This document shows, piece by piece, positions 1-11,500 of a DNA stretch of 64,000 nucleotides. Numbering within the stretch: position 1 is the first letter of the stretch; each line of letters opens with the position of its first letter. The notes beneath the pieces are model-generated. The model ran no database searches. It had not been told where the DNA came from and saw nothing but the letters and a program-made list of their open reading frames with translations. Location of the stretch: positions 2,976,001 to 3,040,000 of the forward strand of contig OY540814.1 of the NCBI GenBank assembly GCA_961205875.1, read 5' to 3'. Made by a program: the position numbers and the translations under genes. The stretch is from Sialis fuliginosa (lineage: Eukaryota > Arthropoda > Insecta > Megaloptera > Sialidae).

Positions 1-99
1 CATTGTAAGTATTGTTTTTAACCCAACAACGGTGCGAAAAAACCTATAAGTACATTGTTACTGTTTTGCAAAAATCGGGCGATTTTTTTTATCTGATAA

Positions 100-235
100 T
101 TTTTTTCGGGATACAAAGTTACCTGTCCTTCATTCCTCAAGATGCAATCTCTTTGCCAAATTTCATCAAGATCGGTTCAGCGGATTAGCCGTGAAAAGGT
201 AACAAACAGAAAGGTAGAATTTAGGCAGAAATTAT
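100..235 (+). repeat. LINE/SINE 3'-tail fragment
   Basis: Seen: a motif close to ATCGGTTCAGCGGATTAGC followed by GTGAAAAGGTAACAAACAG, the stereotyped 3' tail shared with copies at 712, 8796, 29330, 43940 and 63290. Only the tail is present and no reverse-transcriptase coding remains. In insects such tails belong to LINE retrotransposons and the SINEs that borrow them. The precise family is not assignable by eye. Confidence 0.7.
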
Positions 236-711
236 ATTAAGTTTTTTGCTTAAAATAACCCCCTCGATTTACTGTTAGTTTTTTTTACATTTTTTGTAAA
301 TCATTCTGTATAAAGATTTTTTTTTTAATTTTTAGAAAGTAAAATCGCCCGTGTTTAACAAACCTACCTGTACAGGCGATGTTAGTTGTGTGTGTGTGTG
401 TATAAATGTACATGTGTGTGTATGTGTGCATGTTATTATTGTAATTGTTTATGTTGCGTGTATAAAAGCGAGTGTGCTCTGGAGATGCAATTGTTTTACT
501 CTCACTGTAGCTTTTGTGTCACTAAAAATCTGGATCTGGCGTAATGTATTTAGTTCCGCTGCTGGTTCAGACCAGGATATACAAATACTGAACTCGTTTT
601 GTCAAAATGTATATGTAATTTAATAAAATTATCGCTATATGTAAGAAATATGAATATAAAATTAAATTACCTTCATTTGACCAATGCCTGTTTTCATAAA
701 CACCAGTTATA
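236..711. other. AT-rich spacer with GT microsatellite
   Basis: No gene seen. Contains an interrupted GT microsatellite at about 389-425. The short open frames here are of low complexity and I do not regard them as coding. Confidence 0.6.
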
Positions 712-895
712 TTATTTACTAGTTGTTATCCGAGACTTCTTTTTTAATCTAACTAATTTTCCGAGATACAAAGTAGCCTATGTACTTCCTCAGGATGCAA
801 ACTATCTTCATACCAAATTTCATAAAGATCGGTTCAGCGGTTTAGCCGTGAAAAGGTAACAGACAGAATTACTTTCGTATTTATAATATTAGTAC
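712..895 (+). repeat. LINE/SINE 3'-tail copy, near full tail
   Basis: Begins near CTAGTTGTTATCCGAGACTT, continues with GATACAAAGTAGCCTATG, then the GGTTCAGCGGTTTAGCC motif, and ends with TTTATAATATTAGTA. This order (degenerate head, 'cctatg..ttcctcaggatgcaa', tail, terminal TTAGTA) matches the copies at 8796 and 29330. It is a non-coding retroposed fragment. Confidence 0.75.
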
Positions 896-1079
896 AGATT
901 ATCTTGAACTAATTGTAAGATTTTACTAATCAATTGGTTGGTAAAATTTTTAATTAGCAAACAATTCGAAATGAACTGTCGATTCGATAACTGTTGTCTG
1001 TAAAATCGGACATGAATAATAAAAACAATTCAAAAGAGTAAGATAGATACTTTAACAAATTATTAATATTTCATTTTTT

Positions 1080-1370
1080 AATGTTATTGCTATTGGGATA
1101 CCACCCCTTCCCCTATACACAATTTTGATTATTCTTTTATAGAAACATCTACTAGCCAGACTGATAGTGAACTAAAAAAAAACAAGTTTCATTAAAATCG
1201 GTTCAGTAGTTCATGAGCTATACGTTCAATAAGGATTCAAGGGACAGACACACAGACAGATAAATCTTGATCTGAAATGAGCAAGTAAAATTATTAAATT
1301 GGAAAAAAAATTATTTCGATTTTGAGAAATTATCACATAGCTTCCCTTATTTCTTACAATATAAAAACTG
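1080..1370 (+). repeat. GCTTCC-family element, degenerate 3' part
   Basis: Shares with the full copies at 18905, 37473 and 53380, in order: a C-rich stretch followed by ACACAATTTTGAT, the tail motif AATCGGTTCAGTAGTTCATGAG, an ACAGACACACAGACAGA tract, then remnants of the terminal block (AGCTTCCC). It is more diverged than the other copies and lacks a 5' half, so it is probably old. Confidence 0.55.
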
Positions 1371-2449
1371 AAAACTTATAACAAGTCGAACACTAATAAT
1401 ATCAAAATAAAGAAAATTTTGTGAAAATTATGTGCTATTATTAAGAATAATTTTGATAATATTGACGGACATATTGTAAACAAAACTTTTTAAGAAAAAA
1501 ATATTGTGGAGTCGTAGACCTCAAATAGATAATTTATGTGTTATTGATGCTGCTCGCTTGAAATAGGTCCACCAATGGTAATGTTATATTTACGACCATA
1601 AGAAATTTATAATGATTCGAATAATTCAGGATGATAGAAAAATAGAGAAGAATATTTTCAAAGTAATATAAATTTATATTTTTGTTCCATTATTTTTTAT
1701 CTACACACTATATATAGAAAGATAAATATTATCCGCGCCTTTAAATGAATAATATTTTGTTATTGACATAATTTCATTTTATTATTTCCTAGAACTATAA
1801 ATATTATTTTTTGGTAATAGGAGACACGTGAGATCATCATAGAATAGTTTTTTTTTTAAATTAGACATCATGCCTAATGTATTACAATTAGTTGAAGTAT
1901 CAATGCTCTAAATTCCATAGCTAATCCATAGATACTAGTACCTCATTTGAGGTATTGCGAACTTCTTTATAATACACGTTATATTGACACTTCTTTGTTT
2001 TCGAATCAGATGCGTGGTCCATGCTCTATGTCTATGGTACTGACACGTTTGTTGATATTGTGTTATCACTCCAATAATACTCGTATATTCTAAGTCTATG
2101 GTAAAAGTATAAATATTGTAATGCTTTAAAACCAACAAAAAACAACTATTTCTATTTTTGGCTCAAGTAAAAATGGTCATCAACTAAAAACAGCAAAAAA
2201 TTTATAATTTTTAAATCACATACAATTAAAACTACTGTCTTTAACAGAAAAGTAAAAAAAGCTACACAATTTTCTCACAACTAAAACGCCTTTGGGTACA
2301 AAAAGATCCAAATTATATTTTTTTTCATCGCCAAACATATCGAAAGATTGTATCTCAAATTAAAACAACACAAACTGTTTCCTGTTGCTATAATTCGAAG
2401 CGGCAAGATATTTAAATATTCATACTTGTTATATTATAATAATCTGACA
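1371..2449. other. Unassigned AT-rich DNA
   Basis: I see no gene, RNA gene or recognisable repeat here. The one short minus-strand frame (1935-2138) has no domain, signal or biased composition. Confidence 0.5.
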
Positions 2450-2530
2450 TCTCCCTACTCCACAGCCACCCCCTCTCCCTCCCACTAGAGCTGTTTTTGC
2501 GAACTGACCTTGACACCATCGTTGGTTGTG
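2450..2530. promoter_or_regulatory. C-rich island with FTZ-F1/ERR-type half-site
   Basis: A pyrimidine-rich stretch (2457-2487) stands out from its AT-rich surroundings and is followed by TGACCTTGA at 2505-2513, an exact reverse match to the TCAAGGTCA monomer site bound by FTZ-F1/ERR nuclear receptors. A single site is weak evidence. The regulatory role is inference. Confidence 0.25.
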
Positions 2531-2807
2531 TAAACGTAAGTGAAATCATGTTTTACGATTAGATTTTTGGTTAATGTTCTACTTTCTTTTTGAACTAAGT
2601 AATGAACTTGCTAATAAAATTTAAAAATATTTTTTAATTCGAGGCAATATATCTTGGATAGCAGGGGTACCCAACCAGTAATTTTTTCGGTCAATCGTGA
2701 CGAATTTTAAATAAGAAATTTAGATTTAATTATACATCTTTTTTTAGTAGAAAATTCGTGAATTTTCAATGTTACAACGATCTTCAGAGATCTTTGTAGA
2801 TGGTTGT

Positions 2808-4265
2808 ACACGGAGAGAAAAATCTTAGAAAAATTACTGTGCTCTGCACTATAAACGATGTGCGAAAGTCGAATATGGTCAATTTTATACGGTAAAATAA
2901 GAAAAATTAAAATTCATAATATAAAAAGTAAAGGACACAATAGTATTTTTTAAAATACAGGCCAGCGAAATTTATAAAACAGCACAGTAAAAAGTTCCTA
3001 TCTCGACAAATTTGTATTTTTTAATTGTTTTTCTTAAAAAAAATGCTATTTAAGTTGATGTAAATTATTAGGCGGTCTGATAAATTTTACAATACTGACT
3101 TATAAAATTCAATGATATTTCAAAGATATCTGGCAAAAGCAGAAAGAAAGAAAAAGACAGAAGATACCAATTATGTTGAAAACACAAAAACTAAAAATGT
3201 GATATCTCATTAACTGTTTATCGTGGAGATGTATGTATGGTTTTATTTTGTTTGTAAAACGATTCTCTAAAAATCATACGCATCATGTCTAGATCTCAGA
3301 TATATGGTTTTCGATATATCTTAATAGAAAGTTAGGATATAAAGCAAATTTTACTATCAGCATAAACAAGGTAGTAAGGTTCGAGTACAGTCGGCTATTT
3401 TCGATCTTCCGACGGCCTATAAGCTGACAGTTACATACATATTTAGAATGTATATTTGTTTTAAAAGTACATATTGTAATTGTGTAGTGTTTTCTATTTT
3501 AAAGATATTTTTCTATGTTATCGTGATTTTAAAGTATTATATTTTAATTTATATTCAAAATTGTTTTTAGTGTGAATAATATTTAAAGCGGGACGTGTAG
3601 CATATTTAGATTTAAAATGGCTATGATTGTTTTTATTTTATTAAAATTATTGTTTTGTGCGAATTTTAAATGAATGTGGGTGATAAATGTTTTACAATAA
3701 TGTTTTGTTCGGTTTTAATGTGTTATTTTTAGAAGTTTTATTTGTAAAATAAGTTTTGACAGATATAGGTTAGTTTAGATTTTAGATATTGAAAATACGT
3801 TATTTTATATTTAATTTGTTCTGTGAATCGGTCTCTTTGCACATGTATTGGTTGTCATATCTTTATGTAAATTGTTCTACAACTATATTTGTAAACTATT
3901 ATTAGTTGTAAAATTCAAAACAATGTATATTATATAAATAAATCGATAACTTTCTTAAAATGAAATTGCTTTTTATTGTTTTTACCTTTCTGTTTGAAAA
4001 AAAAATAATAAGCTATAGAAATTTTACTGAATCGGTAAGGCCGGTAAGGCAGTTTTCTGATACAGCGTTCCAAATATTACCATGCTAGCACCGTAATTTC
4101 TACCGTGATAAAAAAGCAATTTATATAATGTAAGCACTGATAATTTTTATATGGACGTATAAATATTTTTTACTTGTATCGTCGATTGCGCACGCATTAT
4201 AAGAGAGCACAGTAATTTTTCTAAGATTTTCTGTATAAAAATTATCATGACTTTTCTCTCTGTGT
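2808..4265. mobile_element. Candidate TIR element, ACACGGAGAG termini
   Basis: The left end reads ACACGGAGAGAAAA, then a TCTTAGAAAAATTACTGTGC block (2824-2846). The reverse complement of the right end reads ACACAGAGAGAAAA, then, after an extra ~20 bp, the same block (right block near 4201-4228). The outermost bases on both sides also share AGATCT. The 1.4-kb interior is T-rich, has AATAAA near 3938 and no ORF of note. Non-autonomous if real. No clear target duplication was found. Confidence 0.4.
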
Positions 4266-4459
4266 AGATCTTTGTAAGTCCCCACAGATCCAAAACCGGT
4301 GGACAAATATAATTTTGTCTCAAAATGCAGATCTATCAAGATCTGATTTGATTACTCCAAATCTAAAAATTTTTCCTGGGTATTTCTAGCATCCCAATTT
4401 AATAAATTCGAATATTAATAACGAAATGTTATTGGAATTATTATTAATTGTCTAAAATA

Positions 4460-4950
4460 TTATATAATAACTAGCGGATCCGTCCCAACTTTGCACGGGA
4501 GTTAATATTTCATCCCCTGTCACATATGAAAGGTTGTAATTGTTATTTTAGCTGACGCGGTAAACGTTCTGCCCAAAAATAATTTGTTTAAAAATCAGAT
4601 CATAAATACACATTTTCGTAAATATCTCGACTCCAGTGCCACCTACCGAGTCTACAAAAAAGATAAACCTAACTGAGCATCAAACGAACATATGGTGTAA
4701 ATATGGATTCGATGGATCCAGTGGTTTAGGCCTGATAATCTCACATACAAAAAACCAACATTTTGATATGTTTTATATGTAAAAAATACAAATTTTCGAA
4801 ATATCTCGACTCCAGTGTTACCTTCCGGGTAAAAATTATTGGAGCACCAAACGAACATATGGTGTGAATATGGCTCCGATACGTTCAGTGGTATAGGCCT
4901 GATGAGATCACATACATACGCACCAACGTGTTTATATATTAAGATTAAAT
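4460..4950 (+). repeat. LINE-tail repeat with internal tandem duplication
   Basis: Starts with CTAGCGGATCCGTCCCAACT, the head of a known insect LINE-tail type, and ends with AACGTGTTTATATATTAAG. A block containing AATATCTCGACTCCAGTG, CAAACGAACATATGGTGT and TTCAGTGGTATAGGCCTGAT occurs twice, at 4621 and 4800, a direct duplication with a 179-bp offset. The duplicates are diverged, so the event is not recent. Confidence 0.65.
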
Positions 4951-5394
4951 TAGAAAAATAAAGCTTGTCAGGTGCAGTATCTATTAACCCAATCGTGACC
5001 GAGGTTTTTTTTTTTGTTACCGATATTGCAGATTTTTTTGTCATCAATTCATATCTATCTAAGTATACTAAAACTCCAGAACGTTGGTAATTGCATTGTT
5101 GATGTATTCAGTCCAATACTCGAAAATAAGTATAATTTCGAATTAAAATAATCTTACAGCAACGCAAAATCTTAACAAAAGCGCTCTGTTAAGTTAAGTA
5201 ATTTTAAAATCGCATTATTTTCATCTGTTATGTGAAACAAGAACAATATTACTCCATAAAAAATTAACATGAATTAATCATATCATAAATATATAATAAG
5301 GTAAAAGCAATTACAAGTACAAACGCGAATGTAGAAAAAAACGAAGAAAATAAACAAACTTCCTCAATAAAAAATCAAATCCCATTAACTTCAC
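4951..5394. other. Unassigned AT-rich DNA
   Basis: No gene or repeat recognised. The minus-strand frame across 4652-5047 runs through the LINE-tail repeat and is not a gene candidate. Confidence 0.5.
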
Positions 5395-5620
5395 CTTTTG
5401 TGAGAGTCCAGTGACCCACATTACATACAGAGCCCGTTCTATTAAAGACAGGTACCTACAGGTCTCATTCTTTCAACCCTTATAAAAATAAAAATAACCT
5501 CGGTTAAATCAAGGTCAAACCGTTTCGGCTGAATTATATACACATGTAATATACATATCAAGCCAAATACACACCGTCCCATAAGCGCCGAGGCCTGGAG
5601 GGGAGTATTTTATGTTTGCA
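5395..5620. other. GC-richer island with TCAAGGTCA motif
   Basis: Higher GC than its flanks, including CATAAGCGCCGAGGCCTGG and TCAAGGTCA at 5509-5517. It could be a conserved non-coding or regulatory element, but there is no independent support. Confidence 0.25.
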
Positions 5621-6769
5621 GAGTAAATTTATAGGTAACATAATGACACTATAATATTACCAACAAATATATATTATGAGTTGAAATAATCTCTTTTTAA
5701 TGCATTGTTGGTTTAAAAGAATTCTCAAGATATTATGTGTTTTTACAGTCTATAGTATAATAATATTACTTAACTGGAAACCCGCGTAAGATAAATACGC
5801 ACGTAACATCGGAGAAAACTGGATAGCCGGTTGCACGAAGTGTCGTCAGTTAAAATTTGAAGTTTCGATCGAAAACACCTTGGATAATCTAAAGTCACAA
5901 TCACAAGTAGAGGAGTCCTGTAACCTTCCTTCGAAGTGATTGGTGTTTAGTTATTATTTGTGTATATATTTCGCTATTTTGCCTTTGTGTTTTACTAGTT
6001 GTTTACTCATTCGGAATTTTGTGTATTTAGTATTATTTTCATAATTGTGGGACGTTTGTTTACGAATAGTGCCAAATATAATAATTTGTGAAACATACTA
6101 TTTTATTATTAGCGCGTGCTTAGTGTTGTTATTTTTTGTGTTCTTTAGTTATTTAATTTTTCTTTGTTCTTTAGAACTATATAACCATTCCAGCAGTATT
6201 TTATTAGTGATTCTGGATATGGTTCATTTGTTGACCGTAAATATAAGTTATGTATTGCGTTTTTGGATGTGTTAAGTATTTATTGGTATGTAATAGAATA
6301 AAGTTTACTTCTGAGTAATTTTTAGTGAAAACTAAGATTTGGGTTTTTTATTTCTAATATGTTAATTCCACGTAACAACACATCAAAATAATAATAAAAA
6401 ACACCATATATTGTAGGTAGGTACTTTTGGAGAAAAATGTCATTTTCATAAAAATTTTCAAAAAAATAAATATATTTTTTGACTTTGATGAGAAATAACT
6501 TTTAACTGGAAACACGGCTAACAATAATGTTAATATTGAAAAATACGTTAGTTAATTACCTATGCAACTGACTCATTGTGGTTGCTCTAGTTACGTTACT
6601 TTGGAAGTTATGAGATAATCTTTGTTTGTATGTACCACTCTGAAGGAACTTTTTTAGCTCAGAGGGTGTTCTTATGATTTTCTTTTCTTTAAGTTGATAT
6701 TTCTATAAAAAATTGATATTTTGTTAAAAAGTTTGTTTTTGATTTCGTTAAAATTATGTTTATTTTATA
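5621..6769. other. T-rich stretch with AATAAA, unassigned
   Basis: No gene seen. The plus strand is strongly T-rich between 5930 and 6300, with AATAAA at 6297-6302, and TAACTGGAAAC(C/A) occurs near both ends (5771 and 6503). The pattern resembles a solo LTR or a 3' UTR, but I found no TG...CA boundaries with a target duplication, so I leave it unclassified. Confidence 0.3.
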
Positions 6770-6770
6770 G

Positions 6771-7230
6771 AAAACTAGCTGATACTCGCGACTTCGCTCG
6801 CGCGGATTTCTAAACTCCCACCCCCGTAATTACAACCCTCCATAAATAACAGGGGATGAAATAAGAAATTTTTCTTATGTTTTACTTTTTTTATTATTAT
6901 ACAAAATCGTAAATATCTCGGTTCCTATGAGAGATAAGAAGTTATTCCCCCCCCCCCCCCCCAAAAAAAAAACCACTGCCACCGTAGTAATTTTCCTGCC
7001 GGATCGAATAAAACTAATTGCAACCCTCCATACGCGACAGGAGATGAAATAAAATAAAAAAACATTTTTTTTACCATACAAACTTTTACCCCCGTAAGGG
7101 TTGAATTTCGAAAAATCCTTTCTTAGTGAGCGCTTACGTCATAAAAGGAAGACACCCTTAAAATTTCATGTTTCTAGGTCCAGGGGTTTAGACTCGGCGA
7201 TGATGAATCAGTTAGTCGGACATGTTATAT
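6771..7230 (+). repeat. LINE-tail repeat, CTAGCTGATACTCGCGACTT type
   Basis: Begins CTAGCTGATACTCGCGACTT followed by CGCTCGCGCGG, includes ACCCCCGTAAGGGTTGAATT, CTTACGTCATAAAAGG, a 'gtccaggggttta' motif and GAATCAGTTAGTCGG. This is the order of a widespread insect CR1/RTE-like LINE 3' tail. An internal homopolymer block (C from 6947 to 6962, then A to 6972) interrupts it. No coding remains. Confidence 0.65.
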
Positions 7231-7640
7231 GTATTTTATAGAAAATTACATCAATAGTTGAAATTTTCCAACAATAGTTATGTATCCCAAACCGTTTTCG
7301 AGATATAAATATCGAGATATATAATATATTAAAAATTTTGCAGAAAAAAGACCGTAACTTTTGAACCGGTTGATTTTAGTTGACGGATTTGAAATCAGCG
7401 TGGCTTTATCTGATATTTAAAAAAAAATTATTTAAAATATATTTTAAAATCTTTATACTTTAAAAAAATGTCGATTTTTGACCAATTTTTTTTGTCAAAT
7501 ACATGCGATTTTATAGATTTTGACACGCTCATTTCAAATTTATAAACTAAAATGAAGTCTGATCACCGAAACAAAGCTTCGACCATTTTTCTCCACAATT
7601 TTGAAAAAAATTAAAACCCTACATATTCGAATATTAGTCA
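7231..7640 (+). repeat. Dispersed repeat shared with 27131-27640
   Basis: Shared blocks in the same order at both sites: TTTTATAGAAAAT, AGTTGAAATTTTC, AAACCGTT(T/C)TCGAGATAT, GAAAAA(A/T)G(A/G)CC, TTTTAGTTGACGGATT and GAAATCAGCGTG. The copies are diverged and non-coding. Class unknown. Confidence 0.55.
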
Positions 7641-8795
7641 AATAATTTAATTATGTGATGAAATATGATAGGAATTAATACGGTGCGAATTCAACCTAAT
7701 ATAAAAAACTTATAGTATATAAAAAACCTCCTACATTCCTTTGTGGTCACGCACCTATTTCTACCCCTATGTTTAACAGGCAGCTGGCAGGGGTAGGTCA
7801 ACCCTTTTAAGGTTATTTACCTCTCTGAGATTTAATAATATTAGAAAAGACGCAACGTGAATAATATTAACGCGGTATTTCATTTTGACTTTATTAAATA
7901 ATAAATAAACTAATAAAAAACTAAATACGGGTTATTTATAAATAAAAATGATTTGTTTTTCATAAAGTTGTGATTTTTGTTTCATTTAAAAAATAAAGTG
8001 CTTTTTTTTATACATCATTATATATTTTATATTAGTAGTTGTTAACAGTTTTCGTTGCGAAAAAACATAAATTACATTAAATTAATAGTTGATCATTATT
8101 ATTTAAATAAAATAATTCATAAACGTCCTTCGAAATTTGAAATAAAATCACAGAATAGAATTAAAATATATCTCAAACATTAACAAAAACAACAATTAAT
8201 GTAATGTAGTTTATATTCAATTTCTTAGCAGAAAGTGTATCATGATGTATAAAAAAGTCTTGTGCCGACCAGGGTAGTTTATTTTAAATTAAAAACTATA
8301 CATACACATGAAATGTGAATAAAATTATAACAGGTATTTTTTGATGTTTTTTAACCAAAACTTAATTGAACATTTCTATGTATTATAAATTATAAATATA
8401 TTTTTAATATTTTATTATGAAAAATATTTTTTTCCAGGGGTTACCAAAGGTTTTATTTAAAAAGAACTTATAACTTATCGTTTCAAAGATTTTTATCATA
8501 CTATTTAATTAAAATTATTTTTTTGTTTTAATTGATATATTCTAAAGACTTCATGGGTATAGGGTATAGTAAAGTACCTACATACATATTTATTTATTTT
8601 TTCTATCATCCACTATTTCAAAACTAATTCGAAAAATTTACCAGAGTAAATATCCGTTTCCGGTTATAAGATCGTTTTTATAAATATGCAGTTTTCTTTA
8701 TTGAAGTAAATTGATTCTAAATATAAAATTTCACCTATATTTGTCTACAGACCGAAAACTAAAAATTAAACGATTTTTACATAATTATTATAAAC
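7641..8795. other. Unassigned AT-rich DNA
   Basis: No gene or classifiable repeat seen. Composition is very AT-rich throughout. Confidence 0.5.
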
Positions 8796-8985
8796 TAGCT
8801 GTTACCCGCGACTTTTTAAATATAATCAATATTTCGAGATACAAACAAGCTTATGACCTTCCTCAGGATGCAAGCTATCTCCCTGCTAAATTTCATCAAT
8901 ATCGGTTCAGCGGTTTAGCCGTGAAAAGTTAACAAACAGACATACAGAGTTACTTTCGCATTTATAATATTAGTTAGAATTTAAT
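8796..8985 (+). repeat. LINE/SINE 3'-tail copy, best preserved
   Basis: Head CTAGCTGTTACCCGCGACTT, middle CCTCAGGATGCAAGCTATCT, tail TCGGTTCAGCGGTTTAGCCG, CAGACATACAGAGTTACTTT and terminal TTTATAATATTAGTTAG. This is the clearest copy of the tail family in the window and the one I used as reference. Retroposed, non-coding. Confidence 0.8.
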
Positions 8986-9489
8986 TGTAGATCCCTGGTA
9001 AGTTATATAGATATTATATAATACAACATAAATAGCGCATGTTATGTATATAATATAACATGCTCAATAATACAGCAATGGATTGTTCATTTAATTCATT
9101 ATCCATTCTTAATAAAACAGCGGCCAGTTTTCCGTATGCCATCTGGCGATTTGATGCATATTTAATCCATTGCAGACTATGAAGAATACACATTTGTTCT
9201 GATATGGAAAGCTATAAATTTACGTTAATAAGTAGTTCTTAAAAACTATTACTTTAAACTCAATGCGAAGCCAAGCTAAATGCTTTTATGTATGGGGAGT
9301 TATTCTACTAGTAATATTGATAATATGTAAGTACTTTAGAGTTTCTTTTGTACGTTTTACTTAGTTATGGGAATTACGGAGTGTTTTGAAATAAATCGAA
9401 TGCAGATTATGTTAGTTTTTATAATAAAAAGTATATATGCATAAAATAAACTTATAACTTTTAATTTTAATAATGCTAACAAATTTTCA
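8986..9489. other. Unassigned AT-rich DNA
   Basis: No gene seen. A short palindromic TATATAATATAACATG-type stretch lies near 9033-9065. Confidence 0.45.
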
Positions 9490-9715
9490 AGCTTGTAAGT
9501 TGTAAGCACTTTCAAATGGGGTATTAATTTTGTAGTAGTATCTATAGATTAATTATGGAATTTAGAGCAGTAATATTTCAACTTATTATAACACAGTTGG
9601 TGATTCTGACCGTATAAAATAATTTTTATAATATCACCACTGTACACCAAAGTTGTCAAACACTTCATGAAACTTCAAGAGAACTGCCAGAAAGGTTTGA
9701 AACTTATATTAAATA
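9490..9715 (-). mobile_element. GCTAGCTAGC MITE, degenerate interior
   Basis: In reverse orientation it aligns with the interior of the intact copy at 61756-62047: AGCACTTTCAAATGGGGTAT, CAACTTATT(A/G)TAACACA, AAACACTTCATGAAAC and AGAGAACTG(C/T)CAGA, in matching order. The GCTAGCTAGC termini have been lost, so this is an old, immobile remnant. Confidence 0.65.
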
Positions 9716-9742
9716 AAATAATACACATTATAGATTACTCAC

Positions 9743-9800
9743 CACTCTCCAAGTATTTTTAAGAAGTATTTTCTTACTCACCTGAAACAAAAAAGAATTT
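9743..9800 (-). other. Recursive-splice-like site with possible 39-nt exon
   Basis: On the minus strand a T-rich tract (9785-9800) ends in CAG at 9784-9782, directly followed by GTGAGTAAG (9781-9773). An acceptor joined to a donor is the signature of insect ratchet points, where giant introns are removed stepwise. A second donor-like GTGAGTAAT starts at 9742, leaving a possible 39-nt exon (9781-9743) that is open in one frame. Upstream bases include ATTAAT, a branch-point-like string. Only one other such CAG|GTRAGT junction was found in the window (62665/62664), also on the minus strand. Whether it is used is inference. Confidence 0.45.
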
Positions 9801-9868
9801 AAATTAATAAAAAATCAAAATCAAAAAATCATATATATTTATATTATAATATAATATTAGTGACGTTA

Positions 9869-10105
9869 AATATAAATAAAAACAAACTTGTTTGTTTAAG
9901 CGTCAAAATTTATTAAAGAAGAGGAAACCGCAAGCTTTCGATTCACAGAATCATCGTCATGAATTTTATTGAGATAACGACATCTTTCTCAAATTTAAAT
10001 CTTTATTAATAGCCTGACGATGATTCTGTGAATCGAAAGCTTGCGGTTTCCTCTTCTTTAATAAATTTTGACGTTTAAACAAACAAGTTTGTTTTTATTT
10101 ATATT
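9869..10105. repeat. Hairpin with 91-bp arms and 55-nt loop
   Basis: Arms 9869-9959 and 10015-10105 are inverted copies with at most a few mismatches (for example GCGTC versus GACGT next to the TTTAAACAAACAAG block). The arms contain GAAGAGGAAACCGCAAGC and CGATTCACAGAATCATCG. No coding. Near-identity implies recent origin or ongoing gene conversion. If transcribed it would fold into a long stem. It lies just upstream, in minus-strand sense, of the recursive-splice-like signal at 9782. Confidence 0.85.
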
Positions 10106-10111
10106 ATATAT

Positions 10112-10866
10112 ACACAGGTAGAAACGTTGACTTGCCCAAGGTATCCTTGTATTCATATATACTCTTAATCCAACTATATTATTATTGTTTTCGTCTGACA
10201 ATATTGCTTTAAAGAGAAACAATAATATAGGTGGAATATGTATAAGGTACTAGCACCAGTTATGGCCGCTATAAGAGCAAGGTTTACTGTTTTTGTGATT
10301 GACGGGTTTCTTTTTTAGTAATTATCATGAACTCATGTTACTAATAAAACAAGTAACTCTTTATTTAATAAATTTAATTTTTTATCAAAGTCCGCAAATA
10401 TAGTTAGTTTTTTAAAATTATAGCCTTTTATTTTGTTCATGTTTTTTTCTAGTAATGGATATTAAAACCAGTAATGAGCACGCAGTGATGGACACTTGCT
10501 AATGAGTACTACGACACAAAAGATATAAAAGAAATAATCGTCAAATTTGAAACAAAATAAAGCAGTTTCTATGATAATATAATAATTAATAAATAAATTA
10601 TACAAATAATTAGTTTAAATGTCCACCATTTTGACACCTATTGGCCGATTGTCATCAAATCACGCTGTAAGACAGTTAAATGTAATATTCAGAAATGGTA
10701 GTAATCAAATATCAACAAATATTTCTAATTCAGTACATTTAATTAAAAAATAGCCATTACTGGGGTCATATCCAAGACTGGTGTCTGTACCTTATATTAA
10801 GAAAATATTGTTGTCGTTTTGTATAAAACAAGGATTTCTTGGTCCAAGTGAATTTTTTACCTGTGT
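10112..10866. mobile_element. ACAGGTAGAAACGTTGA element, interrupted
   Basis: The left end reads ACACAGGTAGAAACGTTGAC. The reverse complement of the right end reads ACACAGGTAAAAAATTCACT, followed on both sides by a TTGG/TTGC-CC block. The interior is split by the AGGTACTGG MITE at 10245-10792, so the host element is the older of the two and only about 200 bp long without it. Related left-end sequence occurs at 41651. Confidence 0.6.
10245..10792 (+). mobile_element. AGGTACTGG MITE, copy a (complete)
   Basis: Terminal inverted repeats AGGTACTAGCACCAGT and (reverse complement of the right end) AGGTACAGACACCAGT, each flanked by TA, the duplication made by Tc1/mariner-type elements. The interior has TAGTAATGGATATTAAAACC, GAGCACGCAGTGATGGACAC and GTCATCAAATCACGCTGTAA, shared with all other copies. 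No transposase ORF. Used here as the plus-orientation reference. It sits inside the 10112-10866 element. Confidence 0.85.
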
Positions 10867-11305
10867 ACTAATTATGTTTTAGCCAAATTTTATTCTCATT
10901 AATTTATAGCGACACTTATGCAAATGTAATATGGGTATACTAGAATTCAACAACGAAAACGTTTTCATTAATATTTAATTACATTTCGAACCATGGGGTG
11001 GTCACGTAAAGTAGGCACTAATTACATCTCCCCTCTTTCTCATTCTACTATTTCATTTCCCTCTACACGCTTTTCTCATAGACCATGCGAATAATGCGTG
11101 AACCACATAGATATGAAGTATAAATAGTTATTTATATGTATGTAACTACAGAAAAAAATGATGCCCAACGAAGCCTGAAGCCTCTGGTATATTTTAGAGA
11201 TACTCCAGTAAGAGTTATGACAACGTCGCCATTTTAGTCAAACACGTAATTTATTCAAAAAGAGGGTGAATTTACTATTTTTGGGGTAAATAGTAGTTTG
11301 GATCT
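10867..11305. other. Unassigned DNA
   Basis: No gene or repeat recognised. A moderately GC-richer part lies around 10990-11110. Confidence 0.4.
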
Positions 11306-11337
11306 ATGCTTGTCTATATTTAAATATAGACAAGCAT
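11306..11337. repeat. Perfect 32-bp palindrome
   Basis: Two 16-bp halves centred on 11321/11322, beginning ATGCTTGTCTATATTT, are perfect reverse complements with no loop. It could be a cruciform-prone site or a chance product of an insertion end. It adjoins the repeat at 11330. Confidence 0.85.
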
Positions 11338-11500
11338 GAGTGTAAAAAATTCTAAGGTACCTGCGACAAATAAGACCCATCCATATCAAGAAAAACACAT
11401 TTGCAATAGTTGGATCGGTCTGGATTTTTATATACACATAGAAGGTACTTTTATACAAAGCTAACTACACACCGACTAATCTCTTATATACGTTCCACAG
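11330..11500 (-). repeat. Dispersed repeat shared with 59930-60125
   Basis: In reverse complement this matches 59980-60110: TTAGCTTTGTATAAGTACC-like start, TATATAAAAATCCAGACCGA, TCCAACTATT(A/G)CAAATGTG and TTTGTCGCAGGTACCTTAG. Two copies in opposite orientation 48 kb apart. No ORF. Class unknown. Confidence 0.75.

Noticed and set aside
5621..6400. Solo LTR
   Set aside because: T-rich with AATAAA and similar motifs near both ends, but no TG/CA termini or target duplication could be found.
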